Positions 17,105-26,003 of a DNA stretch of 64,000 nucleotides are shown here, one piece after another. Source of the DNA: Lachnospiraceae bacterium (GTDB lineage Bacteria > Bacillota > Clostridia > Lachnospirales > Lachnospiraceae). How positions within the stretch are numbered: position 1 is the first letter of the stretch; each line of letters opens with the position of its first letter. A program made the position numbers and the translations under genes. Under the pieces are notes generated by a model. The model saw only the letters and a list, made by a program, of their open reading frames with translations. It ran no database searches and was not told where the DNA came from. The stretch spans positions 62,001 through 126,000 of the forward strand of contig JAFUFI010000029.1 in assembly GCA_017469945.1 (NCBI GenBank). The letters run 5' to 3'.

Positions 17105-19004
17105 TATAGAAAATAAATTCATCCTTAGGCAGGGGCTTTGAGAAAAAGAATCCCTGAATAAAATCACAGCGCAGATCCGCGAATCTTTGAAGGATCTCGG
17201 CGCTTTCCACTCCTTCAACAACAATCTTCATACCGAGGGATTTGATCATCTTGACCGTGTTGTCAAGGACAATATCTCTCCTCAGACTGCGCTGGACATT
17301 TACGAAAGATTTGTCCAGCTTTATTATATTGAAATTCATGCTTGAAACCCTGTCCATATTTGAATAACCGGTTCCGAAATCATCGAGAGAGAAGGAAATA
17401 CCGTAGGATTCGAGGGATTTCATGTTTTCGAGCAATGAATCCTGTGAATTTACGGCAGCGGTCTCTGTTATTTCGAGATTGATCTTTGACGGATCGACAT
17501 TGTATTTTTTCATTGTTTCGATTATCTCGTTGTAAAGGTCACCTCGCATACACTGAACAGCGGAGAGGTTGACTTCGATATAGTCAACGCCGAGGGCGGC
17601 AAATTCGGGGCTTGCGATAAAGGAGCAAACCTCCTCGAGTACAAAAGCCCCGATACGGTGAATGGCTCCGCTTTTTTCCGCTGCGGGGATGAAAAATTCC
17701 GGTGAGATATACCCGAAATGTTCATCATAGAGTCTTATAAGAGCCTCGGCTGAATTGAACTTATCTTCTCGGATGGAATAGATGGGCTGGTAATAAACCT
17801 CAAATCCCCTGGTATTAATAGCGTTTTCTATAATTGTGTCAACTTGCCTTATAAGATTGTAATGGTTCTTGGCATAAAGCTCCGAAGCGTAGACAACCTC
17901 TCCGGTAAAGTAGCTGGATTCAAGATCGTTTTGGAAAGCAAAAAGGGATTCAACATCAGGAATGTCCTCGGGAAGCTTGGCAACGCATGTGATGGCGTCA
18001 AGGTTAAGCTCGATTCCGCTAAACTCTAGGGGAACGGTCAGCATATTGTTTAAAAAGTGGGCAATAAAGGTGGTTTTGTCTAATTTCCGATAGTCCATCT
18101 CAAGACAGAACTTTCCCTCGCCTGCGTAATAGCATTCCGCGAAATAATCATTGATATGATTGGCGGAAAGGATACGTCCGGAAATGGTGTGAAGTATCTT
18201 GACGATTCCCTCGTAACCCACAATATTCTCGAGAAGCGCGTAATTGGTAATGCATATAAGGATAAGCTCCAAGGGTTTTCCGTTTTTCAGACAGCGCTTT
18301 AAAACGTCGGCGCAGGCTTTTTTATTGCTAAGGCCCGTTTCTGTGTCCAAGATGTCTTCCGGCCGGCTTACAAGGGTTGAACAAAGAAGCAGGGACATAG
18401 CGTTGGCAAACATCTCGACAAGCAATTCCGGGAAGAAGAACTGTACAACAACGGCAATAAGCATAAGAGGTATGAGACTTGAAATAGCGAGGCTGCTTTT
18501 TAATCCAAGGGACCTGCCGTATTTTATGGTCAGTCTGATGATGTGAGCAACGTAAAAGGCGGCCGAGATATAAAGGGTAAAAAACAGGGGACCGCGGGTA
18601 TACATATAATTCGAGTCAAAGTAGAATATCCAGTTTGTTAAAGGGTTTAAAAGAGTCAGGACAATTATTATGGTCAAAGGTGCCGCAAAAAGGGCTCGCC
18701 TGTAACCGCGCAGAAAGTAATCGGTATCGGTCAATATCATCAGGTAGATAGTGTAGAGCGGGGTAGAAAGATTGTGGATGATGATATATGAGGAATTGGC
18801 AATATAGCGGAGAAAAGGCGGAACAAGCGGGTTGCCGTCGAAGGCAACAGAAAAGATGTCCGCAATTATACAAATCCCGGTTACAAGAAGGAGATTCATG
18901 AAGCATCCGCCTGCACGTCCTTTTGTGAGACCGCGAACATAGCGGGTAAATATCAGAATCGCCAGAACTATTAATGCACAAAAATCAAAATATAATAATT
19001 TCAT
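17073..19004 (-). CDS. membrane EAL-domain c-di-GMP phosphodiesterase with degenerate GGDEF
   Basis: This protein likely hydrolyses c-di-GMP. Its 643 residues comprise about seven N-terminal membrane segments (to residue 215), a degenerate GGDEF domain (about 220-375, with YAGEGKF where GGDEF should be) and an EAL domain (about 385-640). EAL residues are complete: EALIR at 420, NLSAVQ, EITE, DDFGTGYSN, KLDKSF and VVEGVES. The start codon lies six bases after a TATAAT with no ribosome site, so the mRNA may be leaderless. It is divergent to the PilZ gene. Confidence 0.93.
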   Translation of the reverse strand: MKLLYFDFCALIVLAILIFTRYVRGLTKGRAGGCFMNLLLVTGICIIADIFSVAFDGNPLVPPFLRYIANSSYIIIHNLSTPLYTIYLMILTDTDYFLRGYRRALFAAPLTIIIVLTLLNPLTNWIFYFDSNYMYTRGPLFFTLYISAAFYVAHIIRLTIKYGRSLGLKSSLAISSLIPLMLIAVVVQFFFPELLVEMFANAMSLLLCSTLVSRPEDILDTETGLSNKKACADVLKRCLKNGKPLELILICITNYALLENIVGYEGIVKILHTISGRILSANHINDYFAECYYAGEGKFCLEMDYRKLDKTTFIAHFLNNMLTVPLEFSGIELNLDAITCVAKLPEDIPDVESLFAFQNDLESSYFTGEVVYASELYAKNHYNLIRQVDTIIENAINTRGFEVYYQPIYSIREDKFNSAEALIRLYDEHFGYISPEFFIPAAEKSGAIHRIGAFVLEEVCSFIASPEFAALGVDYIEVNLSAVQCMRGDLYNEIIETMKKYNVDPSKINLEITETAAVNSQDSLLENMKSLESYGISFSLDDFGTGYSNMDRVSSMNFNIIKLDKSFVNVQRSLRRDIVLDNTVKMIKSLGMKIVVEGVESAEILQRFADLRCDFIQGFFFSKPLPKDEFIFYIKNHNHIGNP

Positions 19005-19010
19005 GGGGAA

Positions 19011-19016
19011 ATTATA
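19011..19016 (-). promoter_or_regulatory. -10 element of the EAL gene, abutting its start codon
   Basis: On the minus strand TGATATAAT (extended -10, TATAAT at 19016-19011) is followed by TTCCCC and then the ATG. Initiation six or seven bases after the -10 would fall on the ATG itself. The -35 region is weak. Confidence 0.5.
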
Positions 19017-19068
19017 TCACGATTTGTTGAAAATAACCATATTTTGACAACCAAAGAGTCCAAAAGAC

Positions 19069-19097
19069 TTGAAAAATGCACTAAATTTTTTTATAAT
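19069..19097 (+). promoter_or_regulatory. sigma-A promoter of the PilZ gene
   Basis: TTGAAA and TATAAT are separated by exactly 17 bases, upstream of the PilZ gene. An inverted repeat lies just after the predicted transcription start. Confidence 0.8.
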
Positions 19098-19101
19098 TTT
19101 G

Positions 19102-19116
19102 TTTAGTGAAACTAAA
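19102..19116 (+). promoter_or_regulatory. inverted repeat at the PilZ transcription start
   Basis: TTTAGT and ACTAAA flank GAA in a perfect palindrome just downstream of the -10 and before the AAGGGGGAT ribosome site. It could be an operator at +1 or a short 5' hairpin. Its half-sites resemble the GTTAG/CTAAC metal-operator candidates, but the spacing differs by one base. Confidence 0.4.
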
Positions 19117-19127
19117 GGGGGATCCTT

Positions 19128-19697
19128 ATGACACTGACTGAACTCATAAGCCAGAAAGAAGGAGTCTTCGTTCTTTACTGGTACGACTTGCAGGATGAAC
19201 TGGTATCCAGGGTTTGTTATCCTGAAGTTGTTAGTGATGATACCATTGTTTTACTTAATGAGAATATAGAAACTATGGCGGACAGAAACCTTTTCTGCCT
19301 CGTCTATGAAGAGTTGTCTTCTAACCATGTCTATGTTTTCAACAAGGGTGCACTCATCAATACCGATAAAGTATTTATAAAGTCCGATGATCTGTCGGTT
19401 TCAGAGAGCGATAAAAGAATGTTTTACCGCTACGGAATCTCTACGGATCTGGTACTGATGAACAAGCACCACCATGAGCGGGTTAAGCTAAATAATATTT
19501 CTTATACAGGAGTGAATATCACAACCGATATTCCTCTGAAGATGGGTGAAGAGATCATGCTCTACGATCCTTCGGAAGTCGTTCCCGTCTACATTCCCGG
19601 AGAAGTTGTTTATATCGAACGAGAGAATAATTACGGCATTATGATATGCGGTAATTATGATCATATTAATCGTATAGTTGTTCCGAAGATCATCTAA
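19128..19697 (+). CDS. PilZ-domain c-di-GMP receptor
   Basis: This 189-residue protein likely binds c-di-GMP. An N-terminal YcgR-like region (about 1-90) precedes the PilZ domain. The ligand motif RxxxR is RMFYR at residues 97-101 and the second motif NxSxxG is NISYTG at 123-128. Proteins of this layout commonly act on flagellar or surface functions. It lies divergent to an EAL phosphodiesterase and 89 bases before a diguanylate cyclase, so synthesis, breakdown and sensing of the messenger are encoded together. Confidence 0.85.
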   Translation: MTLTELISQKEGVFVLYWYDLQDELVSRVCYPEVVSDDTIVLLNENIETMADRNLFCLVYEELSSNHVYVFNKGALINTDKVFIKSDDLSVSESDKRMFYRYGISTDLVLMNKHHHERVKLNNISYTGVNITTDIPLKMGEEIMLYDPSEVVPVYIPGEVVYIERENNYGIMICGNYDHINRIVVPKII

Positions 19698-19786
19698 TCG
19701 TATATTTACAGGCAGCAGGTTTGGTCATAGGATATGAGGAAAAACTTTAGCAAGTGTAAAGAAAACTATTGTGATAGGATGGACTT

Positions 19787-21199
19787 ATGAGAGATATCAG
19801 CAGATTAAGACCGGATATAGAGAAATGCTCGGAAGGACACAAAAGCCTTGTACTTGAAATAAACAGACTTCTTGATATTTATCAAAAGGAGATGGAAGCT
19901 ATCGAGGCAGTATATGATATCATGGGCGCAAAGCCCTGGTATATTGATTTTGACGATCGGGGAAATATCATTCGCTGTGAGTGGAGTGATAACTACCGGA
20001 AAAAGCTGGGCTTTGAGGATGAGAACGATTTCCCCAATACCATTGATTCCTGGATCGGGATCATCGTCGAAGAGGACAAGGAAATGGTGCTGGAGAAATT
20101 CTGGGCAGCCATAAAGGATCCCACAGGGCAGACAAGATTTGATGTCAGATACAGGGGCCGAAAGAAGGATGGAAGTATCAAGTATTTCCGTACTGCCGGA
20201 GTTGTGCGGCTTCATGATAACAAGTCTTCCAACAGTTTTATCGGCTTATCCTACGACGATACCCTTAACCACAGAAGCCTCAGCGGACTTAAGGAACAGT
20301 ATGAGATAGTTGAGGCTTTAAGCCGTGATTACTTAAATGTATTCATGGTTGATATCCACGGTAAAACGGCAACCATCCTTAAGCTGGACGGATATGTAAC
20401 GGAAGGCTTCGGCGACAAGCAAAAGAAGAGCTACCCTTATGAGCCTTTTGCGACTCAGTATATCAAGGACAGAGTTTATGAAGAGGACAGAGATGCCCTT
20501 ACAAAGGCCATGTCTCTTGAAAAGGTAAAGGAGATGCTCACAGATAACAGCGAGTATGTGATGAGCTACAGAGCTGTCGATAAGGGCGAGATTCACTATT
20601 ATCAGTTCACTTATCTGAAGCTGGAGACGGACGAAGGCGATGAAAAGGTTATTGCCGGATTTAAGAACATTGACGGAATCGTTGAATCCGCAAAAGAGAG
20701 AGCTCTCTTAAAGGAACTTTCCGAGAGAGATTCAATGACCGGAGTATTAAACAGAGGCTTTGGCGAAAAGACAGCGACACAGGTTCTTCTCGGAGAAAAC
20801 AAGGGAATGTTCTGTATTCTTGATATCGATGATTTCAAGAGCGTAAACGACACCTATGGACACAATACAGGCGACAAGGTGATCAAAAAGGTTGCAGCGT
20901 CCCTAGAGGAGGCCTTTGGCGAGGGAAGCATCGTCTTTAGGCTCGGAGGCGACGAGTTCGCGGTACTTAAAAAGGACGTTTCTACAAAGGAAGAAGCTGA
21001 GGGCTATATAAATAAGTTCTTTGAGATTACGCAGGAACATACCATAGAAGACCTTAAGGGCGCAAGATTCTTTACAAGTGTAGGTATTGGGCTCTTTGGC
21101 AAAGAAGATAAGGATTTCGAGAAGCTCTATAAAAAAGTGGACAGCTGCGTTTACGTCAGCAAAAAGACAAAAGGTAATACTTACACCTTTTCGGAGTAA
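19787..21199 (+). CDS. PAS-GGDEF diguanylate cyclase
   Basis: This protein likely makes c-di-GMP from GTP. Of 470 residues, the N-terminal part has a short coiled segment and a PAS fold (about 40-160, WYIDFDDRGNIIRCEWSDNY region). A second sensor-like region (about 170-300) precedes an intact GGDEF domain with RLGGDEF at 387-391. The position of the inhibitory RxxD site reads GxxS, so product inhibition is probably absent. There are no membrane segments, hence it is likely cytoplasmic. Confidence 0.9.
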   Translation: MRDISRLRPDIEKCSEGHKSLVLEINRLLDIYQKEMEAIEAVYDIMGAKPWYIDFDDRGNIIRCEWSDNYRKKLGFEDENDFPNTIDSWIGIIVEEDKEMVLEKFWAAIKDPTGQTRFDVRYRGRKKDGSIKYFRTAGVVRLHDNKSSNSFIGLSYDDTLNHRSLSGLKEQYEIVEALSRDYLNVFMVDIHGKTATILKLDGYVTEGFGDKQKKSYPYEPFATQYIKDRVYEEDRDALTKAMSLEKVKEMLTDNSEYVMSYRAVDKGEIHYYQFTYLKLETDEGDEKVIAGFKNIDGIVESAKERALLKELSERDSMTGVLNRGFGEKTATQVLLGENKGMFCILDIDDFKSVNDTYGHNTGDKVIKKVAASLEEAFGEGSIVFRLGGDEFAVLKKDVSTKEEAEGYINKFFEITQEHTIEDLKGARFFTSVGIGLFGKEDKDFEKLYKKVDSCVYVSKKTKGNTYTFSE

Positions 21200-21234
21200 T
21201 TGTTAAAATTGCATAAATAATTACTGAAGTTATA

Positions 21235-21262
21235 TTGACTGTTGCACAAAAGATGTTATAAT
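21235..21262 (+). promoter_or_regulatory. sigma-A promoter of the ZIP transporter
   Basis: TTGACT and TATAAT are separated by 16 bases. The match to consensus is strong, and a palindromic operator candidate follows directly at the predicted transcription start. Confidence 0.8.
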
Positions 21263-21331
21263 CTAATCAAAGTTAGTAACAACTAACTAAAATATATTAA
21301 CGTCTTTTGTGCATTTTCTTTTGCAAAAGAA
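21243..21331 (+). promoter_or_regulatory. nested inverted repeats in the ZIP control region
   Basis: TGCACAAAAGATG in the promoter spacer (21243-21255) is repeated inverted as CGTCTTTTGTGCA (21301-21313), with 12 of 13 positions complementary. The perfect 16-base palindrome TTCTTTTGCAAAAGAA follows (21316-21331). Part of the first arm is upstream of the transcription start, so it would act as DNA or in a longer transcript. Confidence 0.5.
21271..21288 (+). promoter_or_regulatory. palindromic operator candidate, GTTAG-N6-CTAAC
   Basis: AGTTAGT and ACTAACT flank AACA in a perfect palindrome starting nine bases after the -10. The same GTTAG-N6-CTAAC core sits at the promoter of the siderophore ABC operon at 44596-44611. 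The core resembles TTAG-N6-CTAA sites of DtxR/MntR-type metal repressors. The regulator is an inference. Confidence 0.6.
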
Positions 21332-21375
21332 GCTAAGGAAAAGCATTATATAAACGTTGGAAAGAGGTGACAGCT

Positions 21376-22155
21376 ATGTATCTTCAGACAGCACAGGGAA
21401 TACTTATACCTTTTATAGGAACAACTCTCGGATCGGCTCTCGTCCTTTTTATGAAAGATAAGCTAAACGCAAAACTTCAGAGAGCACTTACCGGATTTGC
21501 GGCGGGCGTAATGGTGGCCGCATCAATCTGGAGCCTTATAATGCCGGCTATGGAGCAGTCGGCGGGAATGGGTAAATTTTCATTTGTGCCGGCAGTTGCG
21601 GGTTTTTGGATCGGAATACTCTTTTTGCTCCTTCTCGACAGACTTATCCCTCATATGCATCTTGACCATAGCGAGGAAGGTGTAAAAAGCAGGCTTCCCA
21701 AGACAACCATGCTTGTTCTTGCCGTTACACTTCACAACCTTCCCGAGGGAATGGCGGTCGGAGTTGTTTACGCGGGATTTTTGTCCGGCAATACGGGCAT
21801 TACGGCGCTCGGAGCATTGGCACTTTCTCTCGGAATAGCAATTCAGAATTTCCCCGAGGGGGCTATAATATCTATGCCGCTAAAGGCGGAAGGAGTCAGC
21901 AAAGGAAAGGCTTTCCTTTACGGAACTTTATCCGGCGCGGTAGAACCCATCGGAGCTCTTCTTACGATCCTTGCGGCGCAGTTCTTTGTTCCGATACTGC
22001 CCTACCTTTTGAGCTTTGCGGCCGGCGGAATGATGTATGTTGTTGTAGAGGAGCTTGTACCCGAGATGGCGGAGGGAGAACACTCAAATATCGGAACGAT
22101 CATGTTCGCCTTAGGCTTTACGCTGATGATGGCACTTGACGTTGCACTTGGTTAA
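21376..22155 (+). CDS. ZIP-family metal transporter
   Basis: ZIP proteins move divalent metals such as zinc or iron into the cytoplasm. It has 259 residues with about eight membrane segments. The metal-site helices carry HNLPEGMAVGV and QNFPEGAIISMPL, the two family signature motifs. The short loop before them contains HMHLDH. The ATG follows an AAAGAGGTGA site. An operator shared with the iron-siderophore operon suggests repression by metal sufficiency. A TlpA-like lipoprotein gene follows 16 bases later. Confidence 0.92.
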   Translation: MYLQTAQGILIPFIGTTLGSALVLFMKDKLNAKLQRALTGFAAGVMVAASIWSLIMPAMEQSAGMGKFSFVPAVAGFWIGILFLLLLDRLIPHMHLDHSEEGVKSRLPKTTMLVLAVTLHNLPEGMAVGVVYAGFLSGNTGITALGALALSLGIAIQNFPEGAIISMPLKAEGVSKGKAFLYGTLSGAVEPIGALLTILAAQFFVPILPYLLSFAAGGMMYVVVEELVPEMAEGEHSNIGTIMFALGFTLMMALDVALG

Positions 22156-22171
22156 AAGAAAGGCAAAAAAT

Positions 22172-22936
22172 ATGAAAAAGAAAATTGTAGCGGCATTTTT
22201 TTCAGTAGCGCTTCTGGCTTCGTCCCTTACAGGATGCGGCGAGCTTGGAGAACTCGTGGAAGATACGGGATCGGAGCAGACACAGGAGGCAATTCAGGAA
22301 GGGCTTGATACTTTCTCTGATGCATTAGAAAACCTGCTTGATGAAAATGAGGACGTAGGGGAAGGTGAGACGCAAAATGAAGAAAGCACAGAAACGGCAG
22401 AGACGCAAGCCGAGGATGCAGGCAGCGTAAGCGAAGGAGAAAGCGCTGCGGATACAGAAAATACGGACGATACCTGGCCCGTAGATATGTCCACATACCA
22501 GATAAAAGTTCTTTCTATAGGCGACCCCGCCCCCGACTTTACGGCAACTCTTACAAACGGGGAAACCTTTACTTTATCGGATCATAAAAGCGACGTAGTT
22601 CTTATCAATTTCTGGGCCACATGGTGCGGTCCCTGCGTCGGTGAGATGCCTGAACTTCAGCAGCTTTCCGATGAGGGAATTGAAAACTTTGAGCTTATCT
22701 GCGTAAACTGCGGCGAAGAAACCGGTATCGTTGACCAATTTGTCGAGAAGAACAAATTTGGTATGAATATTGCCTACGATGCAGACTACGCCATCGGCAA
22801 TTACTATCCGACACAGTTTATCCCTTATACCTTGATCATCAAGGACGGAATCATTTACGATATGTATGATGGGGTGCCGAGTAAAGGAGCGTACGATACC
22901 TACAAGATGGTTGTTGAAAGACTCTTAAAGAACTGA
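22172..22936 (+). CDS. TlpA-like thioredoxin lipoprotein
   Basis: This is a membrane-anchored thiol-disulfide oxidoreductase of 254 residues. The signal peptide ends in the lipobox LTGC near residue 21. An acidic Glu/Thr-rich linker spans about 25-105, and a TlpA/ResA-type thioredoxin fold follows, with WCGPC near residues 151-155 in FWATWCGPCVGEMPEL. It probably reduces or transfers disulfides outside the membrane. In Clostridia such proteins often occur with the CD1871A and 4Fe-4S genes found 2 kb downstream. Confidence 0.9.
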   Translation: MKKKIVAAFFSVALLASSLTGCGELGELVEDTGSEQTQEAIQEGLDTFSDALENLLDENEDVGEGETQNEESTETAETQAEDAGSVSEGESAADTENTDDTWPVDMSTYQIKVLSIGDPAPDFTATLTNGETFTLSDHKSDVVLINFWATWCGPCVGEMPELQQLSDEGIENFELICVNCGEETGIVDQFVEKNKFGMNIAYDADYAIGNYYPTQFIPYTLIIKDGIIYDMYDGVPSKGAYDTYKMVVERLLKN

Positions 22937-22971
22937 ATATTTAAGATAATAAAATAAACAATAAAACATAC

Positions 22972-23002
22972 AAAAACGGCTACCCATTTGGATAGCCGTT
23001 TT
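22972..23002. terminator. bidirectional terminator between convergent genes
   Basis: AAAACGGCTA pairs with TAGCCGTTTT, with an inner CC/GG pair, between the convergent TlpA and chemoreceptor genes. The A run on one side and T run on the other let it terminate from both directions. Confidence 0.85.
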
Positions 23003-23030
23003 ATAGTACATGAAACTTTTAACTAAAACC

Positions 23031-24779
23031 TTACACTTTGAAGAATTCAACGTTCTTCTTAAGAGTATCGGAGATATCGCCCAGCTCGTCTGCCTCTGTA
23101 ACGATGCCGCCCATGGTCGATGTGAGCTGTGTGATTGAGGCGCTGGTCTCCTGGGTAGATGCGGCATACTCTTCGGAAAGACTGGACAGGGAGTCGACAG
23201 ATCCCATGATCTTATCTTTACCGTCTGTCATGTCAGCAGCAAGAGAAGCGATTTCTTTGTTTCCTTCCTCTGTTTCCTTAAGAAGCGCAAGCATCTTGTC
23301 GAAGGCGTCACTCATCTGCTCAAGAGCGGCAGCTTCGTTGGTGGTAGCTTCTTTGATGCTGGAGGTAAGATTCTTGTTCTCGTTGGAGTACTGAGTAATG
23401 GTGCTCAGCATGTTTGTGATCTGACCTGCCATCTGGTTGGATTCTTCGGCAAGGCCCTTGATGTTATCGGCAACAACTGCAAAGCCTTTACCTGCTTCAC
23501 CTGCTCTTGCTGCCTCGATGGAAGCGTTGAGAGCAAGAAGGTTGGTCTGGCTTGCGATTGAGATGATGCCTTCAGCAGCTTTGCTGATCTCTTCAACAAC
23601 TTCAGCTGTCTTTCCGACTGAATCGGCAACAAGACCTGCTTTTTCGTCGGTAACCTCATCGGCTTTACGGATCTCATCGAGCTGTTTCTGAAGATCGATT
23701 GATTCCTCATAGAGAGCCTTAACCTTTTCGAGGTTGTTTCCTGCAGCGGCGTTAACCTTATCTATGGATTCGCCCATGTCAACGGTTATCTGAGCTGTTG
23801 TCTGAACATCTTCTGCCATGGTCATGGCGCCTTCTGCAAGCTCGCTTACGGCAACGGAGATATTGTTTGTATTATCCTCGGAATCGGTAATGGACTGTTT
23901 TGTATTCTGAGCCTTTCCGTTTACGGTATCGGCAGAAGCAACAACAAGTTTCAAAGACTCCTGGAGACGTGAGCGCATGTCCTCGGTTGAGTACTGGACA
24001 GCATAAAACTCATTAAACATACTATCGGGAACGACCTCGGTGGCGAAATCGCCCTCTGCCATGCTTGTGACGGAGGCAACGATCTGTTTGAGACTCTTTC
24101 GCATAGCAAGGATAATGAAAATGCTTGCGCAAAGTACAATGATGATAAGTACGGTGAATGTGGCGGCAGTAATGAACAGGCTCCTTTTCATCTGAGCGAA
24201 ACGGCTTGCCTTCTCCTGGATCGCCCATTCTTCGGCGATATCAGTCATGTTTGAAAGAGATCCGCGGGTACTTTCGAAGTATTGGATGAAAAGAGTGTAA
24301 TCGCCTTCTCCGGAAGCCACATCATAAGTAGTATCCCAGGTTATAAAGTTTGCAATGAACTCATTGTAATAGTCGTCAAAGGACTTTTCGTCGATTTTTA
24401 TACCGGAGAAAAGTGCGGCCTTATCCGAGGCTATAGTATGGGCATGATCGGTCCTGTCCATAACCTGCTGACGGTTATCGACATAGTCGTTATAATAGCC
24501 GTCAATGAGCTCTTTTAATAATTCCGGGGGAACATCGGGCGGTGCTAACTGTAAATCGTGATACTGAACGGCAGCGATCATTGACTGATAAAAGTCACGA
24601 TCAGCGTTAATAATGTCGGAACTAATGGTGTAAAGATGGTCGTAATAAAGATCTTCGTCCTGGTTGAAGGTGCCGACTATCTGTCCGCTGAAGATGCCAA
24701 CACTGGCTATGAGCATTAAGATCAAGACGGCTACTGATCCAAAAAGAGCAGCTGTTACTGTGAGAGTCTTTTTCTTCAT
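23031..24779 (-). CDS. methyl-accepting chemotaxis protein
   Basis: This is a chemoreceptor controlling CheA kinase activity. In 582 residues it has a first membrane segment (about 9-33), an extracellular helical sensor of about 155 residues, a second membrane segment (about 190-215), a HAMP region and a cytoplasmic coiled coil. The hairpin tip carries [20 protein letters not shown], with N in place of the common E in VADE. The start is fixed by an AGGAGG site; an upstream ATG would add a non-homologous hydrophobic tail. No chemotaxis genes lie nearby. Confidence 0.93.
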   Translation of the reverse strand: MKKKTLTVTAALFGSVAVLILMLIASVGIFSGQIVGTFNQDEDLYYDHLYTISSDIINADRDFYQSMIAAVQYHDLQLAPPDVPPELLKELIDGYYNDYVDNRQQVMDRTDHAHTIASDKAALFSGIKIDEKSFDDYYNEFIANFITWDTTYDVASGEGDYTLFIQYFESTRGSLSNMTDIAEEWAIQEKASRFAQMKRSLFITAATFTVLIIIVLCASIFIILAMRKSLKQIVASVTSMAEGDFATEVVPDSMFNEFYAVQYSTEDMRSRLQESLKLVVASADTVNGKAQNTKQSITDSEDNTNNISVAVSELAEGAMTMAEDVQTTAQITVDMGESIDKVNAAAGNNLEKVKALYEESIDLQKQLDEIRKADEVTDEKAGLVADSVGKTAEVVEEISKAAEGIISIASQTNLLALNASIEAARAGEAGKGFAVVADNIKGLAEESNQMAGQITNMLSTITQYSNENKNLTSSIKEATTNEAAALEQMSDAFDKMLALLKETEEGNKEIASLAADMTDGKDKIMGSVDSLSSLSEEYAASTQETSASITQLTSTMGGIVTEADELGDISDTLKKNVEFFKV

Positions 24780-24894
24780 ATAGTGTGTCCTCCTATATTT
24801 AAGTAAGATCTTTCTGAACTGATAAAACGAAAAGACAACAAAACTAAATAAGATACTTGGCAATTATGTAAGAGCAATTGCTATTTAATTGGTT

Positions 24895-24909
24895 ATGATA
24901 TTATATCAT
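24895..24909. promoter_or_regulatory. 7-1-7 palindrome between chemoreceptor and CD1871A genes
   Basis: ATGATAT and ATATCAT flank a single T. The 7-1-7 geometry is that of Fur-family boxes, but the sequence matches no single member well. It lies in a 215-base divergent gap that otherwise shows only AT-rich DNA and no convincing promoter. Confidence 0.3.
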
Positions 24910-24994
24910 ATTTAGCCGTATTATGATAGTATTTATGTATATAAAATTTCTGTAAATTATTGCAAAAACAAGGCGACTAAAGCGGTAAAAAAAT

Positions 24995-25144
24995 ATGAAA
25001 AAAAACAGGCTGAAAACAATTACGGCAATTTGCATATTAACCATTGGAACGGGAGCAGTCATCTACGGATCGCTTACGGGAGGATTTAAAGATGTTTGGC
25101 AAAAAGCCGTTATCATCTGTAATGAGTGCATAGGGCTGGGGTGA
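24995..25144 (+). CDS. CD1871A-family CXXC mini-protein
   Basis: This is a 49-residue protein. It has a basic start MKKNRLKTI, one membrane segment (about 8-27), then GGFKDVWQKAVIICNECIGLG at the end. The C-terminal CNEC in front of IGLG is the hallmark of the CD1871A CXXC family, which is encoded next to NapH-like ferredoxins in Clostridia. The stop is four bases before that ferredoxin gene. The role is unknown; the context suggests redox or electron transfer at the membrane. Confidence 0.75.
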   Translation: MKKNRLKTITAICILTIGTGAVIYGSLTGGFKDVWQKAVIICNECIGLG

Positions 25145-25148
25145 AGCT

Positions 25149-26003
25149 ATGGAAGGAAAGAAAAGATTTCATCTGTCCGCAAGAAGATACACCCAGCTTT
25201 TGGCCGCGGTACTCTACAACAGCAATTTCAAAGGGTTCTTCACGGGAAAGATATTCAGGGGGAATATAAAAGGAGCCTGTGTGCCCGGCCTTAACTGCTA
25301 TTCCTGTCCGGGAGCAATAGGAGCCTGCCCTCTCGGAAGCCTTCAATCCGGACTTGTAAACGCATCCTATAAGATCCCCTTTTATGTAATTGGTACGCTC
25401 CTTCTTTTCGGACTTTTTATGGGAAGATTTATCTGTGGCTTTTTATGCCCCTTCGGACTGGCACAGGAGCTGCTTTCAAAGATACCGGTACCGAAGCTTA
25501 AAAAGAATAAAGTAACAAAGGCCTTATCCTATCTTAAGTATGTGATACTTCTGGGGCTTGTTATCCTGATCCCTGTCTTTAAAGGCGTTCCGGGGTTCTG
25601 CAAATGGATATGCCCTGTGGGAACAGCGGAAGGCGGGTTCCTTCTTGCCATCACAAATGAAAACGTCAGAGCGATGCTGGGATTACTTTTTTCGTGGAAA
25701 GTTTTTGTTTTTTGCTTTATAATTATATCTTGCATGTTCGTTCACAGAGCATTTTGCAGATTTATATGTCCCTTGGGAGCGATTTACTCCTTCTTTAATC
25801 CCATAGCTTTTTTCGGGATTAAGGTTAGCACAGACAAGTGCATAGGCTGCGATGCGTGCGTAAAGGCATGCAAAATGGATGTAAAAAAGGTTTGTGATAT
25901 GGAATGTGTACACTGCGGCGACTGTATTAAACATTGCCCGACGGGTGCCATCGGTTATGGCTTTTGGAATAAGCCCTTCACAAAGCGCAAGGAGGAAAAA
26001 TGA
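25149..26003 (+). CDS. NapH/MauN-like membrane 4Fe-4S protein
   Basis: This is a 284-residue integral membrane ferredoxin. Four or five membrane segments lie between residues 78 and 220. Membrane-loop cysteine motifs of the NapH type occur as CGFLCPFG and CRFICPLG, and CKWICPVG in between. Two classical 4Fe-4S motifs are at the C-terminus (CIGCDACVKAC and CVHCGDCIKHCP). It likely passes electrons across the membrane to a partner, perhaps the TlpA-like protein. The end overlaps the next gene by four bases (ATGA). Confidence 0.9.
   Translation: MEGKKRFHLSARRYTQLLAAVLYNSNFKGFFTGKIFRGNIKGACVPGLNCYSCPGAIGACPLGSLQSGLVNASYKIPFYVIGTLLLFGLFMGRFICGFLCPFGLAQELLSKIPVPKLKKNKVTKALSYLKYVILLGLVILIPVFKGVPGFCKWICPVGTAEGGFLLAITNENVRAMLGLLFSWKVFVFCFIIISCMFVHRAFCRFICPLGAIYSFFNPIAFFGIKVSTDKCIGCDACVKACKMDVKKVCDMECVHCGDCIKHCPTGAIGYGFWNKPFTKRKEEK

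Noticed and set aside
19102..19116. Third copy of the GTTAG-N6-CTAAC metal operator at the PilZ promoter
   Set aside because: Half-sites are TTTAGT/ACTAAA with a shorter spacer; the gene has no link to metals, so it was kept as a separate inverted repeat.
24895..24909. Firm Fur, PerR or Zur box
   Set aside because: The 7-1-7 spacing fits but the half-site ATGATAT does not match the consensus of any one of these regulators, and AT-rich palindromes are frequent in such gaps.
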